The position numbers and the translations under genes were made by a program. DNA of 33,961 nt, taken from assembly GCA_019912425.1 (NCBI GenBank), contig JAIOIU010000081.1:1-33961 (forward strand), in the 5' to 3' direction. Below the pieces are notes generated by a model. The model saw only the letters and a program-made list of their open reading frames with translations. It had not been told where the DNA came from and ran no database searches. This DNA comes from Candidatus Methylomirabilis tolerans. Its GTDB lineage: Bacteria; Methylomirabilota; Methylomirabilia; Methylomirabilales; Methylomirabilaceae. Below are positions 1-8,427 of this stretch, piece after piece. Within the stretch, counting starts at the first letter, position 1. Each line of letters opens with the position of its first letter.

Positions 1-10
1 TTCAAACCGA

Positions 11-52
11 TCACCCCCTCTCGTTGGCTTCGATGGCCTTGCGCATGGCCAT
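11..52 (-). other. Possible 13-codon mini-ORF coupled to carD, or start of the next gene
   Basis: The carD stop codon TGA overlaps an ATG by one base (TGATG). That ATG opens a frame of 13 codons ending in TGA at 11-13. The same TGA overlaps a GTG (12-14) that would open another frame running off the window edge. An ispD-like or PIN-domain gene often follows carD in bacteria, so this could be the junction to such a gene, but too little sequence is present to say. No function is proposed. Confidence 0.2.
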
Positions 53-534
53 CAGTGATTACCCACCGCCTGTTCAACGAGTGCCCTTGCTCCCTCCTGA
101 TCAATCCCGGAAGCATGTGAGATCTCGCTGACGATTAACCTCCTGACATTCTCCAGCATCGTCTTCTCACCGAACGACAGGCACCGTTCCTTCTGGAGTA
201 GGACCAACTTTCGCAGGACCAGCGCAACCTCAAAGAGCGATCCTGTTCTGATTCGCTCCAGGTTATCCTTAAACCGGCGGTTCCAATTCGAACTGATTTT
301 CAGGTCATTCTTCTTTAAAATGGCAAGAACCTTTGGAATCTCTGATGGTTCAATAACCGCTCGAAGGCCGACTCGTTTGGCGTTCTGCGTAGGAACCAGA
401 ATGGTCATACCGTTCCCAATGATGCGAACTACGTAGAAAGGCTGCAGTCCACCTGCAACCTCTTTCTTTTCGATGGCTTCAATCCACCCAACCCCATGGG
501 TGGGGTACACTACTTTTGTCCCAGTACGATACAT
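52..534 (-). CDS. carD: CarD/CdnL-family RNA polymerase-binding transcription regulator
   Basis: The 160-residue product has the usual CarD/CdnL length. The N-terminal part (about residues 1-65) resembles the Tudor-like RNA polymerase interaction domain, with the typical opening in which a Tyr-Pro-x-His-Gly-Val motif (YPTHGVG, residues 10-16) is followed by short beta-strands. The C-terminal half is helical and basic, as in the DNA-binding domain of the family, and carries the W-N-R-R-F/K-D-N-L-E-R run (residues 84-93). Known members bind the polymerase beta subunit and stabilise open complexes, notably at rRNA promoters. The gene is the last complete one in the long minus-strand run and has its own promoter about 12 bases before the ATG. 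There is no Shine-Dalgarno sequence, so it may be translated from a nearly leaderless message. Confidence 0.93.
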   Translation of the reverse strand: MYRTGTKVVYPTHGVGWIEAIEKKEVAGGLQPFYVVRIIGNGMTILVPTQNAKRVGLRAVIEPSEIPKVLAILKKNDLKISSNWNRRFKDNLERIRTGSLFEVALVLRKLVLLQKERCLSFGEKTMLENVRRLIVSEISHASGIDQEGARALVEQAVGNH

Positions 535-546
535 TATTGATAGTAA

Positions 547-575
547 GTTATAGCAGGGATTCTCTGACTAGTCAA
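547..575 (-). promoter_or_regulatory. Sigma-70-type promoter for carD
   Basis: On the minus strand TTGACT (570-575) and TATAAC (547-552) are separated by exactly 17 bases, close to the housekeeping consensus. The -10 box ends 12 bases before the carD ATG, so transcription should begin only a few bases upstream of the start codon. The rest of the radA-carD gap (576-728) shows nothing I can name. Confidence 0.7.
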
Positions 576-728
576 AAGATTCTCCCAGGAATAGCGGCAG
601 ACTCTAGCAAGCATCTCACACCTCTCAACATTGCGCAGACCGATGAGGACGTGGCAATTTCAGTGCAATAGTGTGAAATCACCCCCACTTTACTCGCAGC
701 AGCGGATCCCTTATTCCTTTTCTTATGA

Positions 729-2111
729 TCATACCATCTGCCGTATCTCCAGTTTCTCCGCTAACTCCTCCAGAGTGTAGAGCCCGCTCACTCTTAGAGA
801 GGAAAAGTCAGATTGAGTCCGATCGAGGTTATGTCGTGGCATCAGACAATGGGATAATCCCAGGCGAGCGGCCTCCTCGAGCCGTCGTTCCGCCATCGGC
901 ACCGCTCGCACCTCACCTGCCAGACCGATCTCACCGAACACGCACAGCCCGGGGTCAAGCAGAAGGTTTCTGGCGCTTGAAAGGACCGCTACGGCCACAC
1001 CAAGATCGGCGGCAGTCTCTCCCACCCTGACACCTCCCACGATGTTGACGTAGACATCACATGCGCTGAGAGGCAGACCAAGCCGCTTTTCCAGTACAGC
1101 CAACAGCAAGACGCCTCGATTGCTATCTACACCATTAAAAACCCGTCTGGGAATTGCGGCGCTTGGCGCCGCCACCAGCGCCTGCAGTTCCACGAGCAGT
1201 GGTCGGCTTCCCTCCATAGTCGGAATGACGACCGAGCCCGGCGCCCCCGAAGGGCGCTGGGCAAGAAAAACCTCAGATGGGTTTTCGAGCTCTTGTAGTC
1301 CGGTCGCCGTCATCTCGAACACACCAACCTCTGGAGTAGGACCAAAGCGATTCTTGACGGCGCGCAGCAGACGATGGATCTGATGCTCCTCCCCTTCCAT
1401 GAACACGACCGCGTCGACCAGGTGTTCCATCGCCTTCGGACCGGCGATGGCCCCTTCCTTCGTAATATGACCGATGACGACGGTGCTGATTTCCTTCTCC
1501 TTGGCGAGCGTCATCAGCCGAAAGACAGCTTCACGAACCTGACTGAAACTACCCGGAGGGGACTCCAACTCTTCCGAAGCAATAGTCTGGATGGAATCGA
1601 TGACCAGGATGGTTGGTCGGATCCGGTCGGTCTGATCCAAAATCACCTGGAGGGAGGTCTCGGCAAGCAGCAGAAGACGATCGGAAAGCTGACCTAACCT
1701 ACTTGCTCTGGAACGGGTCTGTTGAAGTGATTCCTCGCCGGAGACATATAGGACTATCCCCTCCCCCTTCGCGATCTGCATTGATGCTTGAAGCAGCAGG
1801 GTCGATTTCCCGATTCCCGGATCACCGCTCAAGAGCACGAACGAGCCGGGAACGATCCCACCGCCTAACACCCGATCCAACTCTGCCAAACCGGTGCTCA
1901 CCCGGTGGAGCGCCCTGATATCTACGGCAGTGATCGGTGTCGCGAGGTACGGAGCCGGGGGTGCTCCGTCGCTACGGCCGCGATGCCGCTCGCTTGTGGC
2001 ACACTCCTCCAGCAAGCCTCCCCACTCTCCGCAGTCCGGGCAGCGACCCATCCAGCGAGCGGTCTGGTAACCACAATTCTGACAGAGGTAATGGCTCAGA
2101 CTTTTGGCCAT
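729..2111 (-). CDS. radA: DNA repair protein RadA (Sms), RecA-like branch-migration ATPase
   Basis: This is a full-length RadA of 460 residues. It has an N-terminal four-cysteine zinc finger (C10, C13, C24, C27), a RecA-like ATPase core with Walker A GDPGIGKS at about 96-103, a Walker B ending in VIDSIQT near 170, the family-specific KNRFG motif at about 253-257, and a C-terminal Lon-protease-like domain (about 290-460). RadA extends heteroduplexes during recombination. The ATG at 2111 is preferred over the GTG immediately before it, because GAGGA ends three bases before the ATG and abuts the GTG. The gene lies downstream of dnaB in the same direction, separated by a gap that contains a 7-base-period repeat. 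Confidence 0.97.
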   Translation of the reverse strand: MAKSLSHYLCQNCGYQTARWMGRCPDCGEWGGLLEECATSERHRGRSDGAPPAPYLATPITAVDIRALHRVSTGLAELDRVLGGGIVPGSFVLLSGDPGIGKSTLLLQASMQIAKGEGIVLYVSGEESLQQTRSRASRLGQLSDRLLLLAETSLQVILDQTDRIRPTILVIDSIQTIASEELESPPGSFSQVREAVFRLMTLAKEKEISTVVIGHITKEGAIAGPKAMEHLVDAVVFMEGEEHQIHRLLRAVKNRFGPTPEVGVFEMTATGLQELENPSEVFLAQRPSGAPGSVVIPTMEGSRPLLVELQALVAAPSAAIPRRVFNGVDSNRGVLLLAVLEKRLGLPLSACDVYVNIVGGVRVGETAADLGVAVAVLSSARNLLLDPGLCVFGEIGLAGEVRAVPMAERRLEEAARLGLSHCLMPRHNLDRTQSDFSSLRVSGLYTLEELAEKLEIRQMV

Positions 2112-2145
2112 CACTCCTCACTTTCCGCAGTAAACACGCCGAACC

Positions 2146-2187
2146 GTCCGACGTTCAACGTGCGATGTTCAACCTTGAACGATGAAC
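2146..2187. repeat. Degenerate heptamer array (GTTCAAC-like) in the dnaB-radA gap
   Basis: Reading the plus strand in steps of seven from 2146 gives six units resembling GTTCAAC. Two are exact (2153-2159 and 2167-2173); the others keep the terminal AAC or the central pattern, for example CTTGAAC and GATGAAC. A GTTCAA/TTGAAC inverted pair lies inside (2167-2180). It occupies most of the space between dnaB (ends 2197) and radA (starts 2111). Confidence 0.6.
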
Positions 2188-2196
2188 TGCGGCCCG

Positions 2197-3606
2197 TCAC
2201 ATCTCCTCTGCTTCATCGGGTTCTTGATGGATGAGGTCCAGAGGACCGAACTTGACATACTCCCTGAGGAAGGCCATCTCCACGGTCCCGGTCGGGCCGT
2301 TCCGTTGCTTGGCGATAATGATCTCGGTCTTCGCATCCCGCTCAGGATCCGGGGCCCCGGCCTTTTTGGCCTGATAGTAACCTGGACGGTACAGGAACAT
2401 GACAACATCCGAGTCCTGCTCTATGGCTCCGGATTCCCGGAGATCCGATAGTTGCGGTCGCTCCCGTTCCTCTGTTCGCCGCGCAAGCTGCGACAGCGCC
2501 ACCACCGGAACCTTCAATTCCTTGGCCATCGCCTTCAGACCCCGGCAGATGTCCGAAACCTCCTGCTGGCGGTTCTCGGATCGGGAACGACCCGAGATGA
2601 GTTGAAGATAGTCAATCACCACCATCCCGATGTTCTGTTCGGCTTTGAGCCTCCGCGCCTTCGCCCGTAACTCAATAGCAGAGATAGCGGCCGAATCATC
2701 AATAAAGATGGGCGCCTCTGAGAGGCGGCCGGCCGCGCTTGTCAGCTTCGGCCAGTCGCTCTCGCGCAGATATCCTGTTCTGATCCTGTGAGAATCAACC
2801 TCAGCCTCGGTAGAAAGCATTCGCTGGACGACCTGTTCCTTCGACATCTCCAGGCTAAAGATCCCGACCGGTATCCGTTCCTCGATGGCGGCATTTCGGG
2901 CAATATTGAGAGCAAAGGCCGTTTTGCCCATCGAGGGGCGGCCGGCGATGATGATCAGCTCTGACGGCTGAAACCCGGCAGTTTTCATGTCAAGGTCTTC
3001 AAACCCAGTGGGTACTCCGGTAACCTGCGTCTGGCGGTCATAGAGCTTCTCCACCTGCTCAAAGGCGTCCTTCAGGATCAACTTCAGCGGGAGGAAGGCG
3101 CGCCGTACCCGATCTTCCGATAGCTCAAAGATCTGCTGCTCGGCTTGTTCGAGTACCTGATCCGCTTCCTCCTGGTCGGCATAGCCGAGCCCGACTATGT
3201 CGGTAGCTACAGTGATCAACTGGCGCAGAAGCGCCTTGTCCCGAACGATCCGCGCATGGTAGGCGACATTCGCCGCAGTGGGAACAGCCTCCACTAGTGA
3301 GGCGAGGAATGCTGCGGAACCCACCTCATCGAGCTCGCCTCGGCGACGAAGCTCATTGGTCATAGTGATGAGATCAACCGGTTCCCCTCGTCCGAAAAGC
3401 CCGGAAGCCGCCGCAAAGATCTTGCGATGTATATCTCGGTAGAACTGTTCGGGCCGCAACAACTCAAGGCACTTCAGGAAGGCCTCACTACTCTGCAGGA
3501 TCGCCCCGAGGACCGACATCTCGGCCTCCAGGTTTTGAGGTGGAACCCGCTCTCCGGCCATCTCGCGCCGGTCGAGGGTTGACTCCCGCAGAATTCGCTG
3601 CCCCAT
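2197..3606 (-). CDS. dnaB: Replicative DNA helicase DnaB
   Basis: The protein has 469 residues, the normal DnaB length. It has an N-terminal helical domain (about 20-170), a linker, and a RecA-like helicase domain with Walker A GRPSMGKT at 222-229, a Walker B VVIDYLQL near 330 and the arginine-rich KxxRNGPTG segment near the C-terminus. It unwinds DNA ahead of the replication fork as a hexamer. The ATG at 3606 lies four bases after the rplI stop, with GGGGA eight bases upstream. An internal Met at residue 17 lacks a good binding site but is closer to the usual family N-terminus, so a shorter form is possible. The rplI-dnaB order is common in bacteria. Confidence 0.97.
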   Translation of the reverse strand: MGQRILRESTLDRREMAGERVPPQNLEAEMSVLGAILQSSEAFLKCLELLRPEQFYRDIHRKIFAAASGLFGRGEPVDLITMTNELRRRGELDEVGSAAFLASLVEAVPTAANVAYHARIVRDKALLRQLITVATDIVGLGYADQEEADQVLEQAEQQIFELSEDRVRRAFLPLKLILKDAFEQVEKLYDRQTQVTGVPTGFEDLDMKTAGFQPSELIIIAGRPSMGKTAFALNIARNAAIEERIPVGIFSLEMSKEQVVQRMLSTEAEVDSHRIRTGYLRESDWPKLTSAAGRLSEAPIFIDDSAAISAIELRAKARRLKAEQNIGMVVIDYLQLISGRSRSENRQQEVSDICRGLKAMAKELKVPVVALSQLARRTEERERPQLSDLRESGAIEQDSDVVMFLYRPGYYQAKKAGAPDPERDAKTEIIIAKQRNGPTGTVEMAFLREYVKFGPLDLIHQEPDEAEEM

Positions 3607-3610
3607 CTGT

Positions 3611-4060
3611 TTAGTCCCCTACGCGCTCTACTGTAAGCCGAAGTTCGGCAATGACCTCGGGATGTAAGCGGATGGGAATGGTGTAGCTGCCAAGCGCCTT
3701 GATCGGTTCCTTCAGGAGGATCTTTCTTCGATCCACCTCAAGTCCCTGAGTCACCAAGGCGGCATAGATGTCCTGATTGGTGACGGCTCCGAAGAGCCGA
3801 TCCTGCTCGCCGGCTCGGCGCGCGATCACGCAGTGCAGTGCTGCGATCCGACCCGCCATCGTCTCCGCCGCATGACGAAGCCTTCCCTCGCGCTCTCTGT
3901 TCTGTCGAAGTAGGTGATCCAACGACTTGATACTGGCGGACGTTGCCGCCACTGCCTTACGCGACGGGATCAGGAAATTTCTTGCGAAACCATCCGCCAC
4001 CTCTACCTGGTCACCAGCAGAGCCTACCTTTTCCACCTGTTCCAAGAGAACGACCCTCAT
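3611..4060 (-). CDS. rplI: 50S ribosomal protein L9
   Basis: The product has 149 residues with the two-domain L9 layout. The N-terminal rRNA-binding domain contains the signature run from G13 through the NFLIP motif (residues 28-32), then a long charged connecting helix (about 40-80) and a C-terminal domain ending in a beta-rich segment. L9 sits at the base of the L1 stalk of the large subunit. The ATG is preceded by AGGAGG ten bases upstream. It lies between the DUF2232 gene and dnaB, the usual neighbourhood with rpsF, ssb and rpsR. Confidence 0.97.
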   Translation of the reverse strand: MRVVLLEQVEKVGSAGDQVEVADGFARNFLIPSRKAVAATSASIKSLDHLLRQNREREGRLRHAAETMAGRIAALHCVIARRAGEQDRLFGAVTNQDIYAALVTQGLEVDRRKILLKEPIKALGSYTIPIRLHPEVIAELRLTVERVGD

Positions 4061-4100
4061 CGATGCGATACCTCCTCCGCACGACCTCGCCTTCGGCGCT

Positions 4101-5090
4101 CTACGCGCCGGGGGATCCCGGAAGCGAATGCCGGCGAAAAACGACCCACATATCGAACAGCCCGACCAATGCTACGAGAAGTAACAGCAGGGGTTGAAGA
4201 AACAACAGCACAACACCCAGGAGTCCCATCAACGGCGACAGCCTCAATCGACGGATCCAGAACGTCGCAATCGCCAAGCCCTGCAGAAGATACAGCGTCA
4301 TCATCACAAGCAGGCCATTGAAACCAATCTCTTTCGCAATCGGCAGCCCACTCAGCAACAAGGCGGCAGAACCGATGAATATCCACACCAACTGGTCCGG
4401 AACTCTCCAGGCGCTCCCCGACTTCCAGCCAACAGGTGCAGTGTCATGTGCCGATCCCCTCCTCGCCAGAAAGAAGTTGACTGAGGTGCTGAACAGTGCC
4501 GCCACGATAAAGAGGCCGGGCGAGGTTGTGAGCAAGAATCTTCGCACCTCTTCGCTCGACCCGAGCAGCGGCCCAACCTCGTCCGGAGAAATACCTGCCT
4601 TGCCGTATAACTCCATCGCTTCTCGCACAGCGATATCGAGACGATACTTCAGGAGATCCAGTATCGACGTACCCGCATCCCACGCCAAGATGAAGAGACC
4701 GACCAGACCGCCCGCGATGACGGCCAAACTCCCTACGGCGACCGATGCCTCAGGGGTCCACTGACGGCGGATAGCCTCCGCCAGCACAATTGCAGGCAGA
4801 CCGAATTCGATATAGAAGACCCCCGCATAGCCTATCCCCAGGAGACCGGTAAGGCAGATCCCGACGGCAAACACTCCAAGCAGGGCGATAACTCGGCCTT
4901 GTCTCAACGACAAGAGAATAAGCGGCAGGGGAGTCAGTAGGCCAAAAAACATCCCGACGATCGGGATCGTCCCGCCCGCCAGCGCGAGCGTGAGAGACGC
5001 AAGGCAGAAGGCGGCGCCCTGTACAAACGTCTTGGCCAATCCCTCTTTCATTGAATGCGTGTCGCCAACCCCGTCAAAACCATCCGCCAA
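4101..5090 (-). CDS. DUF2232 (YybS-like) polytopic membrane protein
   Basis: This 329-residue protein is strongly hydrophobic with about seven to eight predicted membrane segments, for example around residues 25-75, 80-110, 120-145, 195-215, 235-255 and 265-320. Its position between rpsR and rplI is where DUF2232/YybS proteins occur in many bacteria. Their biochemical role is not established. The longest frame starts with TTG at 5090, nine bases after the rpsR stop, with GGAG close upstream; an ATG at 5051 (residue 14) is an alternative without a clear binding site. Some YybS-like proteins resemble energy-coupling transporter components, but nothing here proves transport. Confidence 0.75.
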   Translation of the reverse strand: MADGFDGVGDTHSMKEGLAKTFVQGAAFCLASLTLALAGGTIPIVGMFFGLLTPLPLILLSLRQGRVIALLGVFAVGICLTGLLGIGYAGVFYIEFGLPAIVLAEAIRRQWTPEASVAVGSLAVIAGGLVGLFILAWDAGTSILDLLKYRLDIAVREAMELYGKAGISPDEVGPLLGSSEEVRRFLLTTSPGLFIVAALFSTSVNFFLARRGSAHDTAPVGWKSGSAWRVPDQLVWIFIGSAALLLSGLPIAKEIGFNGLLVMMTLYLLQGLAIATFWIRRLRLSPLMGLLGVVLLFLQPLLLLLVALVGLFDMWVVFRRHSLPGSPGA

Positions 5091-5099
5091 GTTCTCCGT

Positions 5100-5336
5100 T
5101 CATGGCAGATCAGCAGCAAAGGGGAGTAATGCGATGCTACGAGCCCTCTTGATGGCTCCACCCAGCTGGCGCTGATGGCTCGCGCAGCTACCGGAAATCC
5201 GGCGTGGAATGATCTTCCCTCGATCTGTAATGAAGTTCCTGAGTCTCTTGGCGTCCTTAAAATCGACCGCCTCAATCTTATCAACGCACCACTTGCAGAC
5301 CTTTTGCCGTCGAAAGCTCCGTCGTTTTTTCAGCAT
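5100..5336 (-). CDS. rpsR: 30S ribosomal protein S18
   Basis: The product has 78 residues, the usual S18 size. It shows the basic N-terminus, then the core with F-I-T[12 protein letters not shown] (residues 35-49) and the Q-R-Q-L-x-x-A-I-K-R-A-R-x-x-x-L-L-P end that is diagnostic for S18. Cysteines 14, 17 and 51, with His54 nearby, suggest a zinc-binding form. It is part of the rpsF-ssb-rpsR cluster, with a G-rich binding site (GGGGGTGA) six bases before the ATG. Confidence 0.96.
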   Translation of the reverse strand: MLKKRRSFRRQKVCKWCVDKIEAVDFKDAKRLRNFITDRGKIIPRRISGSCASHQRQLGGAIKRARSIALLPFAADLP

Positions 5337-5367
5337 CCGCCATCACCCCCATGAGCGTCACTGCGTT

Positions 5368-5763
5368 TCAAAATGGCACCTCCTCCTCCTCGCCGGACCG
5401 AGGCGGTTCCTCATCGGAGACCGCTGCATCCTTTCGCCCACCGACAAATTGTACCCGCTCTGCAACGACTTCGTATTTACTCCGCTTCTGGCCATCAGGC
5501 GTTTCCCATGACCGCTGCTGAAGCCGGCCTTCGACCAGCGCCTGGCGTCCCTTACCGAGAAACTCGGCGCAGGACTGCGCCTGTTTATCCCAGACGACCA
5601 CTGTGATAAAACAGACCTCCTCTCGCCGCTCGCCGCCTTTCGTTGTGAAAGAGCGATTCACCGCAAGATCAAAGTTGCATACGGTCATGCCGGAAGGCGT
5701 ATGTCGAAGTTCCGGGTCCCGCGTCAGGTTGCCCAGCAAAATTACTTTATTGAAGCTCACCAT
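5368..5763 (-). CDS. ssb: Single-stranded DNA-binding protein
   Basis: This 131-residue protein opens with the OB-fold start typical of SSB (FNKVILLGNLTRDPELR, residues 4-20). It contains the Trp and aromatic residues of the DNA-binding face and ends in an acidic tail with the terminal EEEVPF, a variant of the tip that recruits partner proteins. The last 17 bases of rpsF overlap its start, and its AGGAGGTG binding site lies within the final codons of rpsF, so translation of the two is probably coupled. The tail is short compared with enterobacterial SSB. Confidence 0.96.
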   Translation of the reverse strand: MVSFNKVILLGNLTRDPELRHTPSGMTVCNFDLAVNRSFTTKGGERREEVCFITVVVWDKQAQSCAEFLGKGRQALVEGRLQQRSWETPDGQKRSKYEVVAERVQFVGGRKDAAVSDEEPPRSGEEEEVPF

Positions 5764-6127
5764 CCCCCACCTCCTGGGTAGAGATCATGGTGCTACCCGC
5801 GAGCGTGGCTTGCGACTTCGTTTTAAAGCGCTTTCCTCGATGCTCCTCGGCTCTTACAATCATCCCTTTCAGGATGGTCTCAGTAATCCGAAAATGCCGC
5901 TCGAGATCGGCCACGACTTTGCCCATGCCACCCATCTTCATCAGGACGTACTGGCCCTCTCGCCGCTTTTTCACCTCGTAGGCCAGTCGCTTTTTTCCCC
6001 ACTTCTGAACCTCCAGCACCTCCCCCCCCTTCTTAGCGGCGATCTCGCGAACTCCACTGATCTCCCTCTCGACACCATCCTCCGTGAGGGCCGGATCCAG
6101 AATGATAATAACCTCGTGCTGGCTCAC
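5747..6127 (-). CDS. rpsF: 30S ribosomal protein S6
   Basis: S6 fold with the opening strand (HEVIIILDP) and the conserved GKKRLAYEVKKRREGQYVLM region; 126 residues. The reading frame is open up to 6181, but the GTG at 6127 is the better start. A near-perfect AGGAGGTGA lies eight bases upstream, the family begins a few residues before the first beta-strand, and the longer form would overlap pth by 35 bases. S6 binds S18 in the small-subunit platform, which fits the adjacent rpsR. The C-terminal extension after about residue 100 is basic and not conserved. Confidence 0.95.
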   Translation of the reverse strand: MSQHEVIIILDPALTEDGVEREISGVREIAAKKGGEVLEVQKWGKKRLAYEVKKRREGQYVLMKMGGMGKVVADLERHFRITETILKGMIVRAEEHRGKRFKTKSQATLAGSTMISTQEVGDGELQ

Positions 6128-6146
6128 TCTCTTCACCTCCTCCAGA

Positions 6147-6734
6147 TTACGCCATGCGAGACTGATGGGCGTCTCGGACATTGTACCGGTTCATCGCCGC
6201 CTCAAGCCCTTCTTGCAGGAGCACCTCTATCGCATCGGCGGCTCGCTGCACCACTACCTGTATCGCATCGTTCTCCCGTTCCTCGAAAAACCCAAGCACA
6301 TGCTTGACCGCATCCTGTCTCTCTCGGGGCCGTCCGATTCCCACCTTGACTCGCACAAAGCCATGGCTACCCACCGCTTCCAGGATGGAGCGAACACCCC
6401 TATGACCTCCGTGACCGCCGCCAATCTTGATCCGTAGCTGAGAGAGAGGCAGGTCCAGATCGTCATGGACGACAATAATTCGACCAGGTTCGAGGTGTAA
6501 GCCCCGTTGCCATCCGGCAACAGCGAATCCACTATCGTTCATGAAGGTCAAGGGCTTGATCAATAGAATCTCCGCTCCATGCAGAGAGCCTCTCAAACAA
6601 AGCGAGCGATATCGGCAACGGCTGAGTTCCGTACCGACCCGACCGGCCAATATGTCCACCACCCGAAATCCCACATTATGGCGACTCGCCTCATACTCCG
6701 GACCGGGATTGCCCAAACCCACCACCATCCACAA
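6147..6734 (-). CDS. pth: Peptidyl-tRNA hydrolase
   Basis: The product has 195 residues. It has the GLGNPGPEYEASRHNVG start with Asn9 and catalytic His19, the FMNDSG motif (Asn66), and the HDDLDLP motif containing the catalytic-pair Asp near 92. The glycine/histidine loop reads GGGHGGHRG, so the residue matching E. coli Asn114 is Arg112, a replacement I recall seeing in other lineages. The enzyme releases peptides from peptidyl-tRNA that dissociates from ribosomes. It follows rplY at a 12-base gap and precedes rpsF. Confidence 0.96.
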   Translation of the reverse strand: MWMVVGLGNPGPEYEASRHNVGFRVVDILAGRVGTELSRCRYRSLCLRGSLHGAEILLIKPLTFMNDSGFAVAGWQRGLHLEPGRIIVVHDDLDLPLSQLRIKIGGGHGGHRGVRSILEAVGSHGFVRVKVGIGRPRERQDAVKHVLGFFEERENDAIQVVVQRAADAIEVLLQEGLEAAMNRYNVRDAHQSRMA

Positions 6735-6746
6735 CGAGGCGCTCCG

Positions 6747-7418
6747 TTAGGCGGTCTTACCGCCCTCCTGCTTACCCTCTTTCGCCTCCTTCTTGACCAC
6801 CTCCGGCTCAGCCGGTTTCTCCTCCGTTGCCCCCGCAGCCTCTTCCGTCGCCACTCGCTGAATCAGCACCGTCACTACGGGCTTGGCGGGATCCTCAAGT
6901 ACCTTGATGTCCTCCCCTACGGTAAGTTCACGGACGTGAATAGCATGGCCGAGATCAAGGTGACTCACATCCACATGGATGTGACTGGGAATCGCCCCTG
7001 GCAGGCACTCGACGCTTACTTCGCGTAGATGCTGCTCCAAGAGACCTCCCTTCAGCTTGACACCAATGGCCTCTCCCGCCAACCTGATCGGGATCTGAAC
7101 CTTGATTTTTCGCTTCATAGAGATCTCGAGAAAGTCGGCATGCATCGCCCCCCCTCGTACGGGGTCTCGCTGTAACTCCTTGAGAATGACAGTCCTTGAT
7201 GGCTCACCATCCCCCTCCAGGGAGAGGGTAATCAGAACGTTCTCACCCGCCCCGGTCCCCAGGAGCTTCGACATTTCAAGCGGATTGATTGTCACCGCCA
7301 TCGGCCCGGACGCACCGCCATATATAACGGCCGGAATCAGCCGCTGCCGCCGAAGCTTCTTCGCGACCCCCTTGCCAACCTGCGTCCGGATCTGTCCTTT
7401 CAATACTGCTTCCGCCAT
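6747..7418 (-). CDS. rplY: 50S ribosomal protein L25, long Ctc/TL5 type
   Basis: This 223-residue protein has an N-terminal 5S-rRNA-binding L25 domain (about 1-95), a C-terminal beta domain (about 100-185) as in general stress protein Ctc, and a Glu/Lys/Ala-rich tail. The start at 7418 is chosen over the open frame to 7442 because AGGAGG lies five bases upstream of this ATG and the product then begins with the usual short lead-in to the first strand. It sits between prs and pth, a widely conserved order. Confidence 0.95.
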   Translation of the reverse strand: MAEAVLKGQIRTQVGKGVAKKLRRQRLIPAVIYGGASGPMAVTINPLEMSKLLGTGAGENVLITLSLEGDGEPSRTVILKELQRDPVRGGAMHADFLEISMKRKIKVQIPIRLAGEAIGVKLKGGLLEQHLREVSVECLPGAIPSHIHVDVSHLDLGHAIHVRELTVGEDIKVLEDPAKPVVTVLIQRVATEEAAGATEEKPAEPEVVKKEAKEGKQEGGKTA

Positions 7419-7441
7419 GACTCCCTCCTTCTCGCAAGGCA

Positions 7442-7463
7442 TAGGTAGGATTCCTCGTACCTA
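7442..7463 (-). terminator. Weak inverted repeat in the prs-rplY gap
   Basis: TAGGTA (7442-7447) and TACCTA (7458-7463) form six-base arms around a ten-base loop just after prs. There is no clear T-run, so a terminating or processing role is uncertain. Confidence 0.2.
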
Positions 7464-7488
7464 CGCCACCGATCTATCCTCTCTACCC

Positions 7489-8427
7489 TCAGACAAAAAG
7501 GCTACTCACGGATTCCTCTTTATGGATACGACTGATAGCCTCCCCCAAGAGGGGCGCCACCGAGAGGACAGTCAGTTTTTTGGGCATTCTACTCTCGGGA
7601 ATGGGGATGGTATTCGTGACGACCACCTCCTCAAGGACTGATCCATCGATCCGTTCTATCGCCGGGCCAGAGAGAACCGGATGTGTACAACTCGCAAAAA
7701 TCCGTTTCGCTCCCTTTTCAAGGAGTGCCGGAACCGCCTGCGTGAGGGTTCCGGCGGTGTCGATCATGTCATCCACGATGATCACGTCCCGACCCTCGAC
7801 GTCTCCAACGATATGCATCACCTTCGCCTCATTGGGACCCGTCCGACGCTTATCGATAAATGCCAGCGGGCTCCCCAGGCGCTTGGCAAACGCGCGGGCT
7901 CGTTCTACGCCGCCCGCATCCGGAGAGACCACGACCGCATCCCCTAATCTCCGTTCCTCGAAAAACCGGAGCAGGACCGGAGCGGCATAGAGATGATCGA
8001 CGGGGGTCGTGAAGAAACCCTGAATCTGTCCGGCGTGAAGATCCATCGTCAAGACCCGATGCGCCCCCGCCGCCGTGAGCAGGTCGGCTACCAGTTTTGC
8101 GGTAATGGGTACGCGAGGCTGAACCTTTCGATCCTGTCGTCCATAGCCGTAGTAGGGCATGACGGCTGTGATCCGCCAAGCCGACGCTCGCTTTAAAGCA
8201 TCGATGATCACCAACAGTTCCATCAGGTTCTCATTGACGGGTCGGCACGTGGGCTGGATCACGAAGACGTCAGCGCCCCTGACATTCTCGAAAATCTGGA
8301 CCAGGATCTCATCATCGGCGAAGCGAGTAACCTCGGCATCACCCAGCGGAACGCCGAGGTAGTCCGCGATCTCGTGCGACAAGGCCGGATTGGCGTTGCC
8401 GGAGAAAAGAATGAGCCGATCAGTCAT
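7489..8427 (-). CDS. prs: Ribose-phosphate pyrophosphokinase (PRPP synthetase)
   Basis: The 312-residue protein matches class I PRPP synthetases: an N-terminal [11 protein letters not shown] segment, the [12 protein letters not shown] loop, the divalent-cation/ATP motif around [11 protein letters not shown], and the PRPP-binding [12 protein letters not shown] signature in the C-terminal half. It converts ribose 5-phosphate and ATP into PRPP for nucleotide, histidine and tryptophan synthesis. The ATG has GGAG eight bases upstream. A seven-codon leader ORF ends on the start codon (see 8427-8450). Neighbours are tRNA-Gln upstream and rplY downstream. Confidence 0.97.
   Translation of the reverse strand: MTDRLILFSGNANPALSHEIADYLGVPLGDAEVTRFADDEILVQIFENVRGADVFVIQPTCRPVNENLMELLVIIDALKRASAWRITAVMPYYGYGRQDRKVQPRVPITAKLVADLLTAAGAHRVLTMDLHAGQIQGFFTTPVDHLYAAPVLLRFFEERRLGDAVVVSPDAGGVERARAFAKRLGSPLAFIDKRRTGPNEAKVMHIVGDVEGRDVIIVDDMIDTAGTLTQAVPALLEKGAKRIFASCTHPVLSGPAIERIDGSVLEEVVVTNTIPIPESRMPKKLTVLSVAPLLGEAISRIHKEESVSSLFV

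Noticed and set aside
2146-2187. CRISPR-like repeat
   Set aside because: Units are seven bases with no spacers; no cas genes are present in the window.
5603-6307. 234-codon plus-strand open frame opposite rpsF and ssb
   Set aside because: It lies antisense to well-identified ribosomal and SSB genes and has no motif.
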